Below the pieces are notes generated by a model that did not search any database, was not told the origin of the DNA, and saw only the letters and a program-made list of their open reading frames with translations. Below are positions 25,001 through 30,907 of a DNA stretch of 30,907 nucleotides, in pieces. The stretch comes from a virus. The DNA is taken from the IMG/VR virus record IMGVR_UViG_3300042894_004312, positions 1 to 30,907 of that record, one strand, 5' to 3'. Both the position numbers and the translations under genes were made by a program. Every line of letters starts with the position of its first letter. Position 1 is the first letter of the stretch.

Positions 25001-27913
25001 TATATTACTAGGTCTAACCCCTGAAAATAAAAATGTTGTTGGGGCGTGTAAGAAAATTTTGTCTGGTATACCTAAAGCATCATTACCAACGTCCAAAGAT
25101 TCACTCCCGACTAACGTTCTCTTATATCCTAATTCAGCTGCGGTTAATACTCCATTACCAATTTCATCACTACCAATAGAAAATGAAAGTGATTTGTAAG
25201 CACAAAATGGGTTTTCATAACCTGGATCAGAATCACAACCCCCAATACAATTTGAATTATAGAAAGGTCCAGAATATGGTGTTGCTTGGTCACCTTCTTG
25301 TGTACCATTAGGGTGGGTGTAAGATAGCGCACTTAACTGATTTGCGGGTATAATAAATGTGTTACTTGTTGCCGCAGATGTTGGGCTACCTGATGGTAAC
25401 TCAACATCAGACACTTGTGATTGTGCATCAGTAATACCTTGGTTTACACTATTTGAATCTAAATTGTTTGCTTCACTAAAATCCGCATTACCACATTGAC
25501 AATCGCAGGTTGTACAATCTGGGTAAGATAACATCGGAAGTCCTATCCTTGGGAAGTTTTCAATTTTTATAAGATATTTTATAGTAAATGCAATAAACGC
25601 AATACCTGCCGCAATATAAAATAACGCAGCCAACGCTTGTTTCAAAATTTGTAAAATTGTTCCTATAGATATTACAGGACCACTAAAGTTAAAATCAGTT
25701 AAAGATAATATATAGTAGACTAAATCTACTGCGGCATCAACACCTATATAAACTAAATAAATCCCCAAAAAGATTAATAGATATTTTAGTACCGGCCATA
25801 TCCAAGCAACAAAGTGTGCAACAAATAACAAAACCAAAAGTGGAAATGTTAATATTGTCATTAATATATTAAATACAAAGAATAAGAAATCAAAGTTTCT
25901 TATTATATCATTAACAGGAAATGTATTAACAGTTGATTTACAATTTCTGTTGTCAATTTCTTTAATACCTAAATGTTTTGCTCTACCAACACCATTTTTG
26001 TATCTATCAAGAAACATGGCTGTAGTATATACCTTATTATAATTAAATTCATAAAAAGTATCTTCACAGTTTATTGCGGCATCTGGATCCACGTAATCGT
26101 CCCAATCTAAACTAAATGAATATGATTTTAATAAATCAAAATATTCTTGATTATATTGTTTATAGGTTACTACCGCAGGTTGTAATGGATCGATAAACGT
26201 AGGTGTTATTAAAACATAATCATTTGGTGATTGAACAGTGATAACTTGAGAATCACCATAATAAGGTGTCCAGCTTGAAGGTGGTGAACCTACTGATACA
26301 GAATAGCTTGACACGTTTATTGTTTCGTCAAAAACAATCCCACCATTACCTAATGGTCCATAATAAAATGAGATTGGACCTCCAGGAATTGAGAAGGTAA
26401 CGGGGTTAGGTGTTGTTCCAACACCCGTGTAAGTAACAGATGAAGGTAATGTTGGATCGGTTGGGATTATGTTTAACACAATAGTATTAGTCAATCCTAA
26501 ACCAGTTATTGATGTTAATGGATCACCATTATAAGGTACCAACCCACTTACTGGTGAGTTAAAGTTTGGTGCAATAAAAACTGTGAATGAATCAACATTT
26601 GTTAGCACGGGGTTTATCAAGCTACCAGGTCCCCCCACTTGTACAATACTTGTTGTTGTTAATGGTTGTAAGGTACCCGTAAGTGTCTGAACCGTTCCTG
26701 TTTTTAATGGATCATTAAGATAACTTGATGTTTCCCACCCATGTTCTTTAATGTTTGGGACAAAGTAATTCGCCCTTAAAAAGTCACTTTGTAAACCACC
26801 TTCATTTTCCCACTTGAATTTGAATCTATACTTTGCCTTTGTTGGTATTCCTATTTTAGGATCGTTAGATATTGCTTGCTCACCAAATTCGTTTGTGTAT
26901 ATGTAATCCAAATTCATTGGTATATTAACCAAATATGAACCATCCCCGTCTATTACTTTTCCATCACTTGGGAGTTTATGTTCTTCCAATATTGGTAAAC
27001 CCAATTCATCGGTAAATATTGTTTGTCTTAATGCTAATATTTGTCCAGGTCCTGCAATTAACTCACAAAGATTACCTGTATTATTTCTTGGTTTACAACT
27101 AACTCTCAATGCGTCATCGTCAGTTGTTGATACAACCGAACCCATAAAAACCGCAGTTGGGTTAATACTCACACTTGCTTCAGTTGTTAAATCAAAATCA
27201 ACTCTTGTGATACCTAATTGACAAACATCTGTATCACCCCATAGTGGTGCGATATCTACAATTTTATTTAATGTTTTAACTTGTGGTAGTTCATTTAGAT
27301 TTGTTGAGGTTTTGAACCTGCTTCCATCCACTTGTGTTTCTGTTGCTTGTCCTGCTTGAATTAAATCTTGGGGTGATAACGAAAAACATCCAATATCTGA
27401 TAAATCCACATCTAAAAAAATTGTTTGACTACCAAGAGGAACACCAAATATCATGTAGTCACCACTCTCGTTAGTTTTAACAGTAAATTTATAATACTTA
27501 TCATACACTTCAATGTATGACTGATCCAATAATGTTTCTTGTCTATCGGGGAATGTTCCTGTCGCTAAATGCCCATCATAGGATGGATTTTTAGGTAGTA
27601 AATTATAACGATATCCATCTTCATTTACTTCAGATAAACTTGTATATGGGTACAACTCACTTATAACAGGATTGTCAACATCAGCATCTTCTAAAGGTAT
27701 AAAAACAGAAACTTTTGCGTTTGGTAAACCAAACCCGCCATTCACAAAAACTCTACCAACAACAACACCATAATCGGAACATTGTCTGTTATATATGTCA
27801 CTTTGTAATATCTTAAGTGAAAGTATGTTTAGGTGATCAAAATCTTGTTCTAAATTTAATTTAATACTTTTGTCTACACCTACTTGTGTCCTTATTCTAT
27901 ATGATTTTGGCAT
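22007..27913 (-). CDS. Giant (1968-residue) tail or baseplate protein with an internal membrane-helix cluster
   Basis: The longest product in the window. Residues about 45-180 contain carboxypeptidase-regulatory-like beta units (G-R-V-F-V-N-G-G-F-G-L-P-N-A-K-V-S-V, then T-N-E-S-G-D-Y-M-I-F-G-V-P-L-G). Residues about 675-783 hold four or so long hydrophobic segments (for example L-L-V-L-L-F-V-A-H-F-V-A-W-I-W and A-L-F-Y-I-A-A-G-I-A-F-I-A-F). A Cys cluster (C-T-T-C-D-C-Q-C) follows at about 798-807. The remaining 1100 residues are beta-rich and aromatic, without recognised motifs. The start is set by AAAGAGAACT just before the ATG. The gene follows a terminator and is first of a new compact block. 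A host-membrane contact or insertion role for the helices is inferred; a tape measure or wedge role is an alternative. Confidence 0.75.
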   Translation of the reverse strand: MPKSYRIRTQVGVDKSIKLNLEQDFDHLNILSLKILQSDIYNRQCSDYGVVVGRVFVNGGFGLPNAKVSVFIPLEDADVDNPVISELYPYTSLSEVNEDGYRYNLLPKNPSYDGHLATGTFPDRQETLLDQSYIEVYDKYYKFTVKTNESGDYMIFGVPLGSQTIFLDVDLSDIGCFSLSPQDLIQAGQATETQVDGSRFKTSTNLNELPQVKTLNKIVDIAPLWGDTDVCQLGITRVDFDLTTEASVSINPTAVFMGSVVSTTDDDALRVSCKPRNNTGNLCELIAGPGQILALRQTIFTDELGLPILEEHKLPSDGKVIDGDGSYLVNIPMNLDYIYTNEFGEQAISNDPKIGIPTKAKYRFKFKWENEGGLQSDFLRANYFVPNIKEHGWETSSYLNDPLKTGTVQTLTGTLQPLTTTSIVQVGGPGSLINPVLTNVDSFTVFIAPNFNSPVSGLVPYNGDPLTSITGLGLTNTIVLNIIPTDPTLPSSVTYTGVGTTPNPVTFSIPGGPISFYYGPLGNGGIVFDETINVSSYSVSVGSPPSSWTPYYGDSQVITVQSPNDYVLITPTFIDPLQPAVVTYKQYNQEYFDLLKSYSFSLDWDDYVDPDAAINCEDTFYEFNYNKVYTTAMFLDRYKNGVGRAKHLGIKEIDNRNCKSTVNTFPVNDIIRNFDFLFFVFNILMTILTFPLLVLLFVAHFVAWIWPVLKYLLIFLGIYLVYIGVDAAVDLVYYILSLTDFNFSGPVISIGTILQILKQALAALFYIAAGIAFIAFTIKYLIKIENFPRIGLPMLSYPDCTTCDCQCGNADFSEANNLDSNSVNQGITDAQSQVSDVELPSGSPTSAATSNTFIIPANQLSALSYTHPNGTQEGDQATPYSGPFYNSNCIGGCDSDPGYENPFCAYKSLSFSIGSDEIGNGVLTAAELGYKRTLVGSESLDVGNDALGIPDKIFLHAPTTFLFSGVRPSNISYRYFAKPYSETYSQKLNEFNLRQKYFDGVNKIRATFNKPQNTTTFHEDQVLVVLAKSGTKNQIGVGSVFSFQDGKLSLCNQNITGTTFFNGNTFDNTNQFGNGAVTGYSLTSTTITVDYANPSNQNVNFSPSPQYTITYSGDTEGYLKYPIDVEYFQIIEGYTYEEFSNQANFTTTNKFPNKYLRHDGIFVYLDECDPFGTAPPASLDYYVTSNVIEGFPQYSAYEVLIITRGVDPHSPPQTNEYDLSIIFGNNTYGQGPIVSGEYYLNVPIQGYTNGIKPKSHQISDNNTAPDLYFKSYNFTLGETYTVSGVTCNEFSGFTSTLPYYYLCPDELIAATYQGGPGLGFLNISQLSFNNGHTIFAGYQTRGYLLPTIDYSVYTQATTDYYFAGGSMTISNADVSAAYPGMTQTFNNGTEDDKDIYANSGLQRYSVYSPAYYRYSLSNINYSVDQTPGGDQYMVMRSDRLPTSTKTQNGYYDNTGYALHQNDNFTFYQGGLQPAPAIGVAPDPSAGQAVYDETEQVQSLTETLNCENMVPLKCYQGSGTNISVNTNNCEVPSDRMVQGCYCLLNKDYIVEYPADARLFLEWKTRFTITFAACRGVFAQTFQNNWINGVLYMFSFNKSTTYSLTNPNEPQYNYCRDTIIFNQLNNGFYYRSSPWNSTTNQFIGVESPPPNPLWPQQVVDELPGLGYNTKRIQFPTTIMDMGPREKFITQICNDSNFEGYLVDQIKSTSYQDNSDLIQMGFISRLLNSTVRDQMLPISGPGGDTEGKGIIQFFNSNRRADRIDGDFAQALSINSEWKVKPYINENYDDDFLFIGEDNLDRPVFGIFFSSSTEEYSYRRNLSFGIDVYTSNCGGVYSYYGYPSDQVVPHYRWRMTSSSSNIFGTENNNWNTNVLPSGGFFSKEYQNLDFNTDPYFRTGPNPNLQSIENFGFITNFDQNGNPLPNSNGVNPPIVNGLPPDSILVGAPFFFYFGLNNGNTAVDKFVKLYLNLD

Positions 27914-27929
27914 TAAGTTCTCTTTTCTT

Positions 27930-27937
27930 CATAAATA
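27930..27937 (-). promoter_or_regulatory. TATTTATG box before the giant gene
   Basis: A one-base variant of the TATTTATA octamer lies 16 bases before the ATG at 27913 and is followed by AAAGAGAACT. As a terminator sits immediately upstream (27981-28012), this gap should contain a promoter for the long block. The box is the best visible candidate. Confidence 0.35.
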
Positions 27938-27980
27938 GTTTATTTCCTATTTTAGAAAAATAATCTCATTCCTAAAAAAG

Positions 27981-28012
27981 TAAAAATAAAAAACCCACCG
28001 AGTGGGCGGGTT
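27981..28012 (-). terminator. Intrinsic terminator after the gp6-like gene
   Basis: In the minus-strand RNA, AACCCGCC pairs with GGUGGGUU (one G-U pair) around the loop CACUC, followed at once by a U-rich run (UUUUUUAUUUUUA). It stands 21 bases beyond the stop of the gp6-like gene and 68 bases before the next ATG, so it separates the wedge genes from the long fibre block. Confidence 0.85.
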
Positions 28013-28033
28013 GTAAGTGTTATTTATTTTTTT

Positions 28034-29872
28034 TTAAGAAAAGTTTACACCTTTTAAGTTAAGTACTCTTACATTTATATCTTTGTTTGGATATCTGATT
28101 TGATATATTTGAGTTGGTTCAGCAAAGATTGTGTCTGCAATTAATTCAATTTGTCTTGTTGTTGAATCTGAATACCTTTGAGATGTCTGTGAAGAAGAGT
28201 ATTGTCCCCCTACTTTATTAAAGAAATTGATTGCGGATATACTTATGACTCCTTCAGTATTTTGTATTCTTCTTCTAATTTCAGATACAAAAACATCGTT
28301 ACCCAATTGTCTATTTGTTGGTGCAAAATATTCAGTAACAATATCAATAACTTGTGTAACAATTGAGCCTTGGTTTTGACTTGCATCTAAAACAACGTCA
28401 ACGTCAACTGCCAAATCTATTACATTAGCACTTTCAATAGAAATGTAATCGTTTATCATTCTGTAGTTAGATAAATAATTAGCAATATTTTGTTTTAATG
28501 TGTTTGATGTTATTTCAGTTAATTTACCATCATCATCGTAAGAAAGTAATTTTATTTTTATTTTATTATTTTCTTCAGTAATAGACACTTTTGCTGGTGC
28601 ACCAAACTGTGAAGGCATTGTCCTAATTAATGATTCATAATCATTTATTGTGACTGCTCTATTTTGTGCCGAAAAATTATAAGTAACCATTTGTCTTATT
28701 TCTTCAGTTGATGGACTGTCAGCTCCACCAATAGCCGCAGTTACGTTATTACATCTCAAAGAATTTATAACATTTCTATTTTCATTTTCGGAAGGACCGT
28801 TTACGGCAAAATTAATTGTGCCTATTTGATTTATTACATTAATACCCAAATTTGTATTACTACCACCACCAATCCTATATTGTACAAACATAGTTGTATT
28901 TGGTTGTAACGCACTACCTAACGCTAAATTATTGGAGTATTTTGCTAAATCAAAGGATAATCCAGTTCTTGCAAATTCTCTTAACTGATCTTCGGCAGAA
29001 GTGTTACCACCACCAAACGTCATTTTGAAGAACCCTTGTGACGTGTATTCCGTAATAAATTTATTTGATGTTGTTATATATTTACCTACTTTTATACCTG
29101 GGGAATCGGCAACCTTGGTTGGGTCTTCAATAAAAACTCTATCCTCAATTAATGCTTTTACTTCATACCATCTATTATTTTGTGATAAAAATTCTTGTGG
29201 TTGAGGTATTGTCGCGTATTGAGTACCTTCTTTTATTAAAACACTTGTTACACCTAATACGTTTTTTTCAGGTAAAAATAATTCAAAAAATGGACGTACG
29301 TCACTTGCAGTAACTACTCTTTTGAATACTTTAGTCACCCCATTAACAACAACTTCTCTTTTCGTTATTGTATAATTTTGTAGTACACCGTTTGAATCAA
29401 AATTTGGTATTTTTAATCTATTTGGGAAACCTTCTGCATTAACGGCAGATGCGAAATCAATATCGTTTACAATTTCAAAAGGTTGTCCTGAACCATTAAC
29501 TTGTGAACCTCTTCTTAAAATTCCACAATATCTTAAATCTTCACTGTCACCAAGAGCGGGAACTGTGATTGAAAAGTCGCACAAAGCAACAGATGGTCTT
29601 TGTCCTGGTATTTTTAAACCGTAAGTTCTTGCTATATTGAAAACTGATGACCTTTGTTGTGCAAATTGTAGTACAGTCTCTTGGATACTTCTATCAATAT
29701 GAAAATGTAGGTTGTCTGTAACAGCCGCGTTCAAATCCATAAATACAGAGAATATCCCCGCATCATTAAAATTTTGAACTAGTTCTGGATAATACTGTCG
29801 TGTATAATTAATTAGTTCGGTTCTAATCCCCTGAAAGTCCCTTGTTGTGTAAGATATTTTTTTCTCTGCCAT
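28034..29872 (-). CDS. gp6-like / baseplate J-like wedge protein
   Basis: The 612-residue product is close in length to T4 gp6. Its N-terminus (T-T-R-D-F-Q-G-I-R-T-E-L-I-N-Y, then F-N-D-A-G-I-F-S-V-F-M-D-L) and the following helical R-S-S-V-F-N-I-A-R-T-Y-G motif are characteristic of gp6/baseplate J family members. A beta-rich central part and a C-terminal region (N-D-Y-E-S-L-I-R-T-M-P-S-Q-F-G-A-P) also fit. In the virion the protein forms the ring of dimers that links wedges and controls sheath contraction. It lies 5 bases from the gp25-like gene, the usual functional pairing. It is followed by a strong terminator. Confidence 0.88.
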   Translation of the reverse strand: MAEKKISYTTRDFQGIRTELINYTRQYYPELVQNFNDAGIFSVFMDLNAAVTDNLHFHIDRSIQETVLQFAQQRSSVFNIARTYGLKIPGQRPSVALCDFSITVPALGDSEDLRYCGILRRGSQVNGSGQPFEIVNDIDFASAVNAEGFPNRLKIPNFDSNGVLQNYTITKREVVVNGVTKVFKRVVTASDVRPFFELFLPEKNVLGVTSVLIKEGTQYATIPQPQEFLSQNNRWYEVKALIEDRVFIEDPTKVADSPGIKVGKYITTSNKFITEYTSQGFFKMTFGGGNTSAEDQLREFARTGLSFDLAKYSNNLALGSALQPNTTMFVQYRIGGGSNTNLGINVINQIGTINFAVNGPSENENRNVINSLRCNNVTAAIGGADSPSTEEIRQMVTYNFSAQNRAVTINDYESLIRTMPSQFGAPAKVSITEENNKIKIKLLSYDDDGKLTEITSNTLKQNIANYLSNYRMINDYISIESANVIDLAVDVDVVLDASQNQGSIVTQVIDIVTEYFAPTNRQLGNDVFVSEIRRRIQNTEGVISISAINFFNKVGGQYSSSQTSQRYSDSTTRQIELIADTIFAEPTQIYQIRYPNKDINVRVLNLKGVNFS

Positions 29873-29876
29873 ATTA

Positions 29877-30338
29877 TTAAATATTAATAATCACAAAATC
29901 ACTCGACTCAAAAGCCGACGCGGTTATTTTATAATCAACTCTGACTTTTGCAGTATATTCTTTTTGTGCTAAACCAGGTACCCTAAATACTCTTTGTCCT
30001 TCTGAATTTATGTATGTTGCACCTGGATCCTCCAAGTCTTCTGTGGCTTCGGTAATAGAAATATTTGTTATCAATAAACCAGGTATAAATTGTGAAACAC
30101 TTGTTCTAATTTCACTTTCAATATCACTAAACGTTGGCCCATCTAAAGGTTCAAAAATATATTCATATAATCTTGTACCAAATTCAGGTAAAAAATATCT
30201 TGTACCCTTTCTGGTTAATAACAAATGTACCAAATTACTTCTTACTTCGTCATCAGATGTTTGTGTTACACCTAAATATTTACCCAAAGATGATTGTTCA
30301 AATGGAAAAAATAAACCGTATGTTGTCCCGTATGCCAT
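29877..30338 (-). CDS. gp25/GPW-like baseplate wedge protein
   Basis: The 153-residue protein has the family hallmarks: V-R-S-N-L-V-H-L-L-L-T-R-K-G-T-R (32-47), F-G-T-R-L-Y-E-Y-I-F-E-P (53-64) and the C-terminal K-V-R-V-D-Y-K-I strand. It is slightly longer than T4 gp25 because of an insertion near residues 100-115. In the baseplate it binds the central hub and starts sheath assembly. The gene starts a two-gene unit with the gp6-like protein. Its leader is A/T-rich (TATTTATT before the ATG) and lies directly downstream of a terminator, so a promoter is expected in 30339-30370. Confidence 0.9.
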   Translation of the reverse strand: MAYGTTYGLFFPFEQSSLGKYLGVTQTSDDEVRSNLVHLLLTRKGTRYFLPEFGTRLYEYIFEPLDGPTFSDIESEIRTSVSQFIPGLLITNISITEATEDLEDPGATYINSEGQRVFRVPGLAQKEYTAKVRVDYKITASAFESSDFVIINI

Positions 30339-30370
30339 ATTATAATAAATATAATGTTGGTAATTTTTAA

Positions 30371-30403
30371 TTAAATAAAAAATCCCTACTTCAATAGGGA
30401 CTC
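30371..30403 (-). terminator. Terminator overlapping the stop of the DUF5522-like gene
   Basis: The minus-strand RNA forms UCCCUA/UAGGGA around UUGAAG, followed by a U run (UUUUUAUUUAAUU). The stem includes the last codons and the TAG stop of the gene at 30386-30613, so terminator and coding sequence overlap. Confidence 0.8.
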
Positions 30404-30613
30404 TTTTAATTTTGTACTTCCTTTTTCATAAAGTGGTTCATATGGACAATGTTTACATTTTGAGCCACAACACCTGCCTCGTTTTATATGAAATGATTCA
30501 CTCATAACAATATTACCATTTTCATCCTTATAGAAATCAGGTTCAGGAGACTTTTTTGTAATCTCCTGAACATATAATTGTTGTACCCAATCTTTAGATG
30601 CACTCACTGTCAT
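30386..30613 (-). CDS. Small DUF5522-like Cys/His protein
   Basis: The 75-residue protein holds the compact motif F-H-x-K-R-G-x-C-C-G-x-x-C-x-H-C-P-Y (41-58), which matches the DUF5522 family pattern as I know it. The Cys/His spacing (Cys48, Cys49, Cys53, His55, Cys56) suggests a zinc or other metal site. Its function is not known to me. The gene lies two bases after the ribonucleotide reductase gene and is the last of that transcript, as it ends inside a terminator hairpin. Association with nucleotide metabolism is therefore suggested by position only. It is the only gene here that ends in TAG. Confidence 0.75.
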   Translation of the reverse strand: MTVSASKDWVQQLYVQEITKKSPEPDFYKDENGNIVMSESFHIKRGRCCGSKCKHCPYEPLYEKGSTKLKESLLK

Positions 30614-30615
30614 AA

Positions 30616-30907
30616 TTAAACAATTTCACAAGCGCCGCCTGCACAAGCCGCCTCACCACGAAGGTCGGTATTATCTTGCAACTCAATAACTTTTGTTAAG
30701 TCAACATCTTTTAGTGCTGAAAGTAATCTTTCAAAGTCTTCTTGTGTGCAATCCTCAAAAGGAGCCTGTGTATAAGTTCCACCGTTGTAAGGTAAAACAG
30801 ATAGTCCATTATAGAATTTTCTGTTTTTCCACATCCAATCACCAACAAATTCCCACTCATCTTCTTTAATTGAAACTGTTGCTGAAACGTTGTGTGTGTT
30901 TTGACCA
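30616..30907 (-). CDS. nrdJ: Adenosylcobalamin-dependent (class II) ribonucleotide reductase, C-terminal part
   Basis: The frame is open to the right edge, so the gene is cut there; about 97 C-terminal residues are present. An internal ATG at 30834 is not the real start, because coding continues upstream (T-H-N-V-S-A-T-V, then E-W-E-F-V-G-D-W). The L-S-V-L-P-Y-N-G-G-T-Y-x-Q-A-P-F-E segment is typical of the B12-dependent ribonucleoside triphosphate reductase group. The extreme C-terminus A-C-A-G-G-A-C-E-I-V has the C-x4-C pair that reduces the active-site disulfide in that group. The enzyme makes deoxynucleotides for phage replication. It is followed at two bases by the DUF5522-like gene. The subgroup (monomeric RTPR versus dimeric) is likely monomeric but unproven from this part. 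Confidence 0.85.
   Translation of the reverse strand, partial: GQNTHNVSATVSIKEDEWEFVGDWMWKNRKFYNGLSVLPYNGGTYTQAPFEDCTQEDFERLLSALKDVDLTKVIELQDNTDLRGEAACAGGACEIV

Noticed and set aside
1-30907. tRNA genes and insertion sequences
   Set aside because: No cloverleaf-like sequence, transposase or terminal inverted repeat was seen in the short gaps between genes; a dedicated search was not possible.

Overview
The window looks like part of the genome of a large, AT-rich contractile-tailed bacteriophage (myovirus), probably infecting a Bacteroidota/Flavobacteria-type host. The phage call rests on a baseplate set: a gp25/GPW-like wedge protein, a gp6/baseplate-J-like protein and a protein with a P2 gpI-like segment, followed by long tail and fibre-type genes in one co-oriented block. 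The host guess rests on SprB-type repeats (named for the Flavobacterium gliding adhesin), few strong Shine-Dalgarno sequences and AT-rich leaders. It is an inference, not proven. Of the 20 genes whose stop lies in the window, 19 end in TAA, one in TAG and none in TGA.

Layout, following the minus-strand transcript from right to left. At the right edge is the C-terminus of an adenosylcobalamin-dependent (class II) ribonucleotide reductase, then a small Cys/His DUF5522-like protein and an intrinsic terminator. Next come gp25-like and gp6-like baseplate genes and a second terminator. The block from 27913 down to 2269 then runs almost without gaps: a 1968-residue protein with an internal cluster of membrane-type helices, three unassigned structural-type proteins (one with a PKD-like domain), a 302-residue protein, the 996-residue gpI-like protein, a seven-repeat SprB-like protein, a 98-residue Cys protein, an 820-residue protein with about 39 GGG-x-x-N-T repeats, a DAFGRLR-type virion protein, a DxD glycosyltransferase and two multidomain adhesin-like proteins with poly-Thr linkers. 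A RuvC-like resolvase gene ends the block.

At the left edge two plus-strand genes (a 73-residue Cys protein and a 413-residue poly-Thr/Cys-rich adhesin-like protein) run towards the resolvase gene and meet it at a strong hairpin. A few codons of a probable further minus-strand gene lie at the extreme left.

How the genes may work together: the right-hand genes build the baseplate wedge, and the long left-hand genes probably build its periphery and the fibres that touch the host. The receptor-facing part looks highly modular. The same kinds of parts (poly-Thr or Pro-Thr linkers, about 65-residue four-Cys modules, SprB-like Ig folds, a small two-Cys protein, and a shared C-terminal domain in two adjacent genes) recur in different proteins. 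A glycosyltransferase sits in the middle of the Thr-rich genes. The most interesting leads are the membrane-helix cluster in the giant virion protein, the poly-Thr-bounded Cys-module cassettes, and the possible link between the glycosyltransferase and the Thr-rich tracts.
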